From assembly GCA_022574595.1 (NCBI GenBank), contig JACZRS010000001.1:496001-560000 (forward strand): a stretch of DNA of 64,000 nucleotides, written 5' to 3'. The position numbers were made by a program, and so were the translations under genes. The stretch is from Planctomycetota bacterium. GTDB lineage: Bacteria > Planctomycetota > Phycisphaerae > Phycisphaerales > SM1A02. Below the pieces are notes generated by a model. It had not been told where the DNA came from. It saw only the letters and a program-made list of their open reading frames with translations, and did no database searches. This document shows positions 62,101 to 64,000 of the stretch, piece by piece; position 1 is the first letter of the stretch, and the number at the start of each line of letters is the position of its first letter.

Positions 62101-62469
62101 ATGAGGATGTACGGCACCGCCCAATGGCAGGAGCTTTGCCGATTTGCGGACCCGCAATTGGCCCGGTCCGTCGCCACGTCAATCGAGTCGATGGAGTTTG
62201 AGGTTCGCCTCGCCGCCGGTCCCGGTGATCCACCCCAGGAGCGCGCCGAGACGACCGGCCTCGCCCAGCCTCCATACGTCATCGAAGTGGATCACGGCGA
62301 TTGGCAAACGCTGGCAGACATACTCGACGAGATCGTCGACGAGCAGCTTGAGTTCGATCGGCTCTTTGAAACGCGCCACACGAGACACAGCCGGCAGCGC
62401 ATTTTCATCATCATTACGCTGACCGGCGTCGTGGAAGTGCTGGCGATCCTCGGCTTGATCGAGCTGTAG
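62101..62469 (+). CDS. DUF2007-like protein with C-terminal membrane anchor
   Basis: The 122-residue protein has a small alpha/beta domain (ARSVATSIESMEFEVRLAAG ... PPYVIEVDHGDWQTLADILD) that resembles the putative signal-transducing DUF2007 fold. One membrane segment follows at the end (IFIIITLTGVVEVLAILGLI). The function is unknown. AGGGG lies seven bases before the ATG. It is 11 bases upstream of a second protein with a related middle domain, so the pair is probably co-expressed. Confidence 0.6.
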   Translation: MRMYGTAQWQELCRFADPQLARSVATSIESMEFEVRLAAGPGDPPQERAETTGLAQPPYVIEVDHGDWQTLADILDEIVDEQLEFDRLFETRHTRHSRQRIFIIITLTGVVEVLAILGLIEL

Positions 62470-62480
62470 GGGGGAATCCG

Positions 62481-62954
62481 ATGGATGATGAAGCAGCCTC
62501 ACCGTTGCCGGTCAACGCACCGATACTGTGTCGTCGGTGCCGGTACGACCTTCGTGGGACTTCTTCTCCTGTTTGCCCGGAATGCGGTGCGCCGAAGAGT
62601 TGCACGAAGCTCGCGTTCTTTAACGATGACGAATTCGATGAAGCCACGCGCGTTCTCAAAGAGGCCGGTATTGATTTTCGGGGCGTGAACTCGCACTCCG
62701 GTCATCCGGGACTGATCGCGTTTTACACCGGTCAGATGAACCGGCCGGAGATCTGGTTCGGCCAACACGACCTCAAGAAGGTCTTCGCAACGCTGGACGA
62801 GGCCGGTGTGGCGACTCCGTTACCCATCGTCGATCGGACGGAGCCCGTTTGTCCATCTTGTAGCGCACCGCTTGACACCAAGGGCGACGAAATCTGTCCA
62901 GCGTGTGGCTCGGTGTTTCAGTGGGTCGATTTTGACGAGCTGTCCGGAGATTGA
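62481..62954 (+). CDS. Double zinc-ribbon protein with DUF2007-like middle
   Basis: The 157-residue protein has an N-terminal planctomycete ribbon (LCRRCRYDLRGTSSPVCPEC), a middle section (DDEFDEATRVLKEAGIDFRG ... WFGQHDLKKVFATLDEAG) similar to DUF2007 proteins, and a second ribbon at the end (PVCPSCSAPLDTKGDEICPA then CGS). Two ribbons framing one domain suggest a protein or nucleic-acid docking role. GGGGG lies six bases before the ATG. It shares the ribbon type with the proteins at 19.8 and 38 kb, which links both ends of the contig to the same phylum. Confidence 0.65.
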   Translation: MDDEAASPLPVNAPILCRRCRYDLRGTSSPVCPECGAPKSCTKLAFFNDDEFDEATRVLKEAGIDFRGVNSHSGHPGLIAFYTGQMNRPEIWFGQHDLKKVFATLDEAGVATPLPIVDRTEPVCPSCSAPLDTKGDEICPACGSVFQWVDFDELSGD

Positions 62955-63083
62955 AACGCCAATCGCAACCGAATCGGACGAACCACGATCAGCTTATCAA
63001 CGGTACCGCCTGCGATTCGCGGCTTGGCCGAGCAAGACGCGTGGAAAGTGACCCGCAGGTGAACAGCCTCATACACTTGCGGT

Positions 63084-64000
63084 ATGACGCAAGAGCGTGA
63101 AACACCGGCTGATGCGGCCAGCGCCGGCATCTGCGAGGTTGAACCTTGGACGCTCCCCGAACCGGAGCCGACGACGTTGATTGCGCTGTGGCCGGGCGAC
63201 CAGCCGCCGACCAGACTTGAGATTCTGGCTGCGTTTTCCAGCGCCGCCGATCAGAACGCCCAGGTGCTGGACGAACTCTCGCCGAACGAGCCGGACGTGC
63301 CGTGGGCGATCGCGGTCGGTATCCCTGGGCTACCGGTGGCGCTGAACATTTGGACGGAGCCGGCTCGTGAGCTTCCGCCAGATGAAACTGACGCGATCGG
63401 CGCTGCGGACTGCAAATGGGTCGTCGGCGTCGAGACGCTACTAGAACCCGGCGATCCACTCGATCATTTCGTGACGCTCATGCGCCTCGTGACGAGCGCC
63501 CTGGAAAGCTCACCCGCCATTCTCGACGTCAACACCACCCAGTGGCACACCCGCCAGAGACTAGCTGAGCAGTTCGATGATCCATCGATTGGCCCGCCGA
63601 TCGAAATGCTCTGGGTGATCCAGGCCGTGAGTCGCAATGATGATGGGCCGCGTGGGGGCGCCGGGTGGCTGCACACGCACGGTCTTTGGCGTTGCGGCAA
63701 GCCGGAGCTGGAGATGCTCGAGGTGCCTCCCGCCTACACCATCAGAGCGTGCGAGCTACTGAACACGATTGCCGGGCGATTACTCGAAGAGCCGCCTCCG
63801 GCGCCCGGCGAGGAGATGATGATCGGCAACGAGATGGCGGTCATACTCCAGCCCTGGCAGGACGTCGCGCCGTATCTCGCGGATGACACGCCGGGAAGTA
63901 TGCGCGATCGCGCCGATGAGAACGACAACGCCCACACGGGCGTCCGGGCGGTCGTGTGCGACCCAAATCCTCGTGGCGCGTACCGCCGACTCTGGGTGTG
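63084..64000 (+). CDS. Unrecognised protein, possibly DUF4026-like (partial, runs off right edge)
   Basis: The plus frame from ATG 63084 is open to the last base, giving at least 305 residues. It has an acidic start and a core with LIALWPGDQPPTRLEILAAF, VVGVETLLEPGDPLDHFVTL and GAGWLHTHGLWRCGKPELEM. The HTHGL segment and overall layout recall DUF4026 proteins, but I am not certain. No signal peptide or membrane segment is present. The start has no good ribosome site. Confidence 0.5.
   Translation, partial: MTQERETPADAASAGICEVEPWTLPEPEPTTLIALWPGDQPPTRLEILAAFSSAADQNAQVLDELSPNEPDVPWAIAVGIPGLPVALNIWTEPARELPPDETDAIGAADCKWVVGVETLLEPGDPLDHFVTLMRLVTSALESSPAILDVNTTQWHTRQRLAEQFDDPSIGPPIEMLWVIQAVSRNDDGPRGGAGWLHTHGLWRCGKPELEMLEVPPAYTIRACELLNTIAGRLLEEPPPAPGEEMMIGNEMAVILQPWQDVAPYLADDTPGSMRDRADENDNAHTGVRAVVCDPNPRGAYRRLWV

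Noticed and set aside
62989-63459. 156-codon minus-strand frame
   Set aside because: Antisense to the better-supported plus-strand gene that starts at 63084; its Arg/Ser/Pro-rich content is typical of a shadow.

Overview
The window looks like one contig of a planctomycete, most likely from the Phycisphaerae and its relatives. The clues are protein families: a type II secretion cluster whose secretin-type protein is enormous, a secreted repeat protein ending in a planctomycete-style dockerin, several small proteins with the ribbon pattern CxxCxYxLxGL...CPECG, two GroELs around one GroES, a VC_2705-type acetate symporter with its DUF4212 subunit, and a DUF6624/beta-lactamase fusion. No rRNA, tRNA, CRISPR array or complete insertion sequence was found.

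Layout. 1-14.5 kb: a minus-strand type II secretion operon, gspF-G-H-I-J-K-L-M/C and then a secretin-like gene of at least 2,175 codons that leaves the window on the left. 15.0-19.8 kb: a small sigma-region-4-like protein, a YiiX-type papain-fold protein, and a sulfotransferase-like / class IV aminotransferase / sulfatase run. 19.8-26 kb: a zinc-ribbon protein, a HELAH-motif membrane protein, a DUF4258/YgiT toxin-antitoxin-like pair, and acetate use (acs, symporter, DUF4212). 26.3-28.9 kb: a secreted 14-repeat dockerin protein. 29.2-37.7 kb: a protein-folding and RNA-turnover block on the minus strand (groEL, groES, groEL, dnaJ, grpE, fmdB, rnr). 38-47.6 kb: MoxR ATPase, membrane proteins, hpt, mgtE, a Na/Pi symporter with a PhoU-like partner, and a TrmH-type methyltransferase.

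47.7-55.1 kb is different. It holds a secreted S9 peptidase, a PD40 lipoprotein, a DUF418 membrane protein and a DUF6624/beta-lactamase fusion. Between them lie broken ends of at least three peptidase relatives and one further remnant, plus a hairpin repeat exactly at a truncation point. This reads as the worn remains of a tandem array that has been rearranged repeatedly. 55.3-64 kb returns to housekeeping genes (galK, LOG protein, folC, leuS), but at visibly higher G+C.

Base composition rises from about 45% G+C on the left, through about 55% in the peptidase island, to above 60% on the right (hand counts on sample lines). Either the genome is strongly heterogeneous, or the island and the right flank came from elsewhere, or the contig is an assembly join. 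The strongest candidate for something new is the giant secretin: about 26 N-type domains in one reading frame, built partly by duplication of four- and five-domain blocks.
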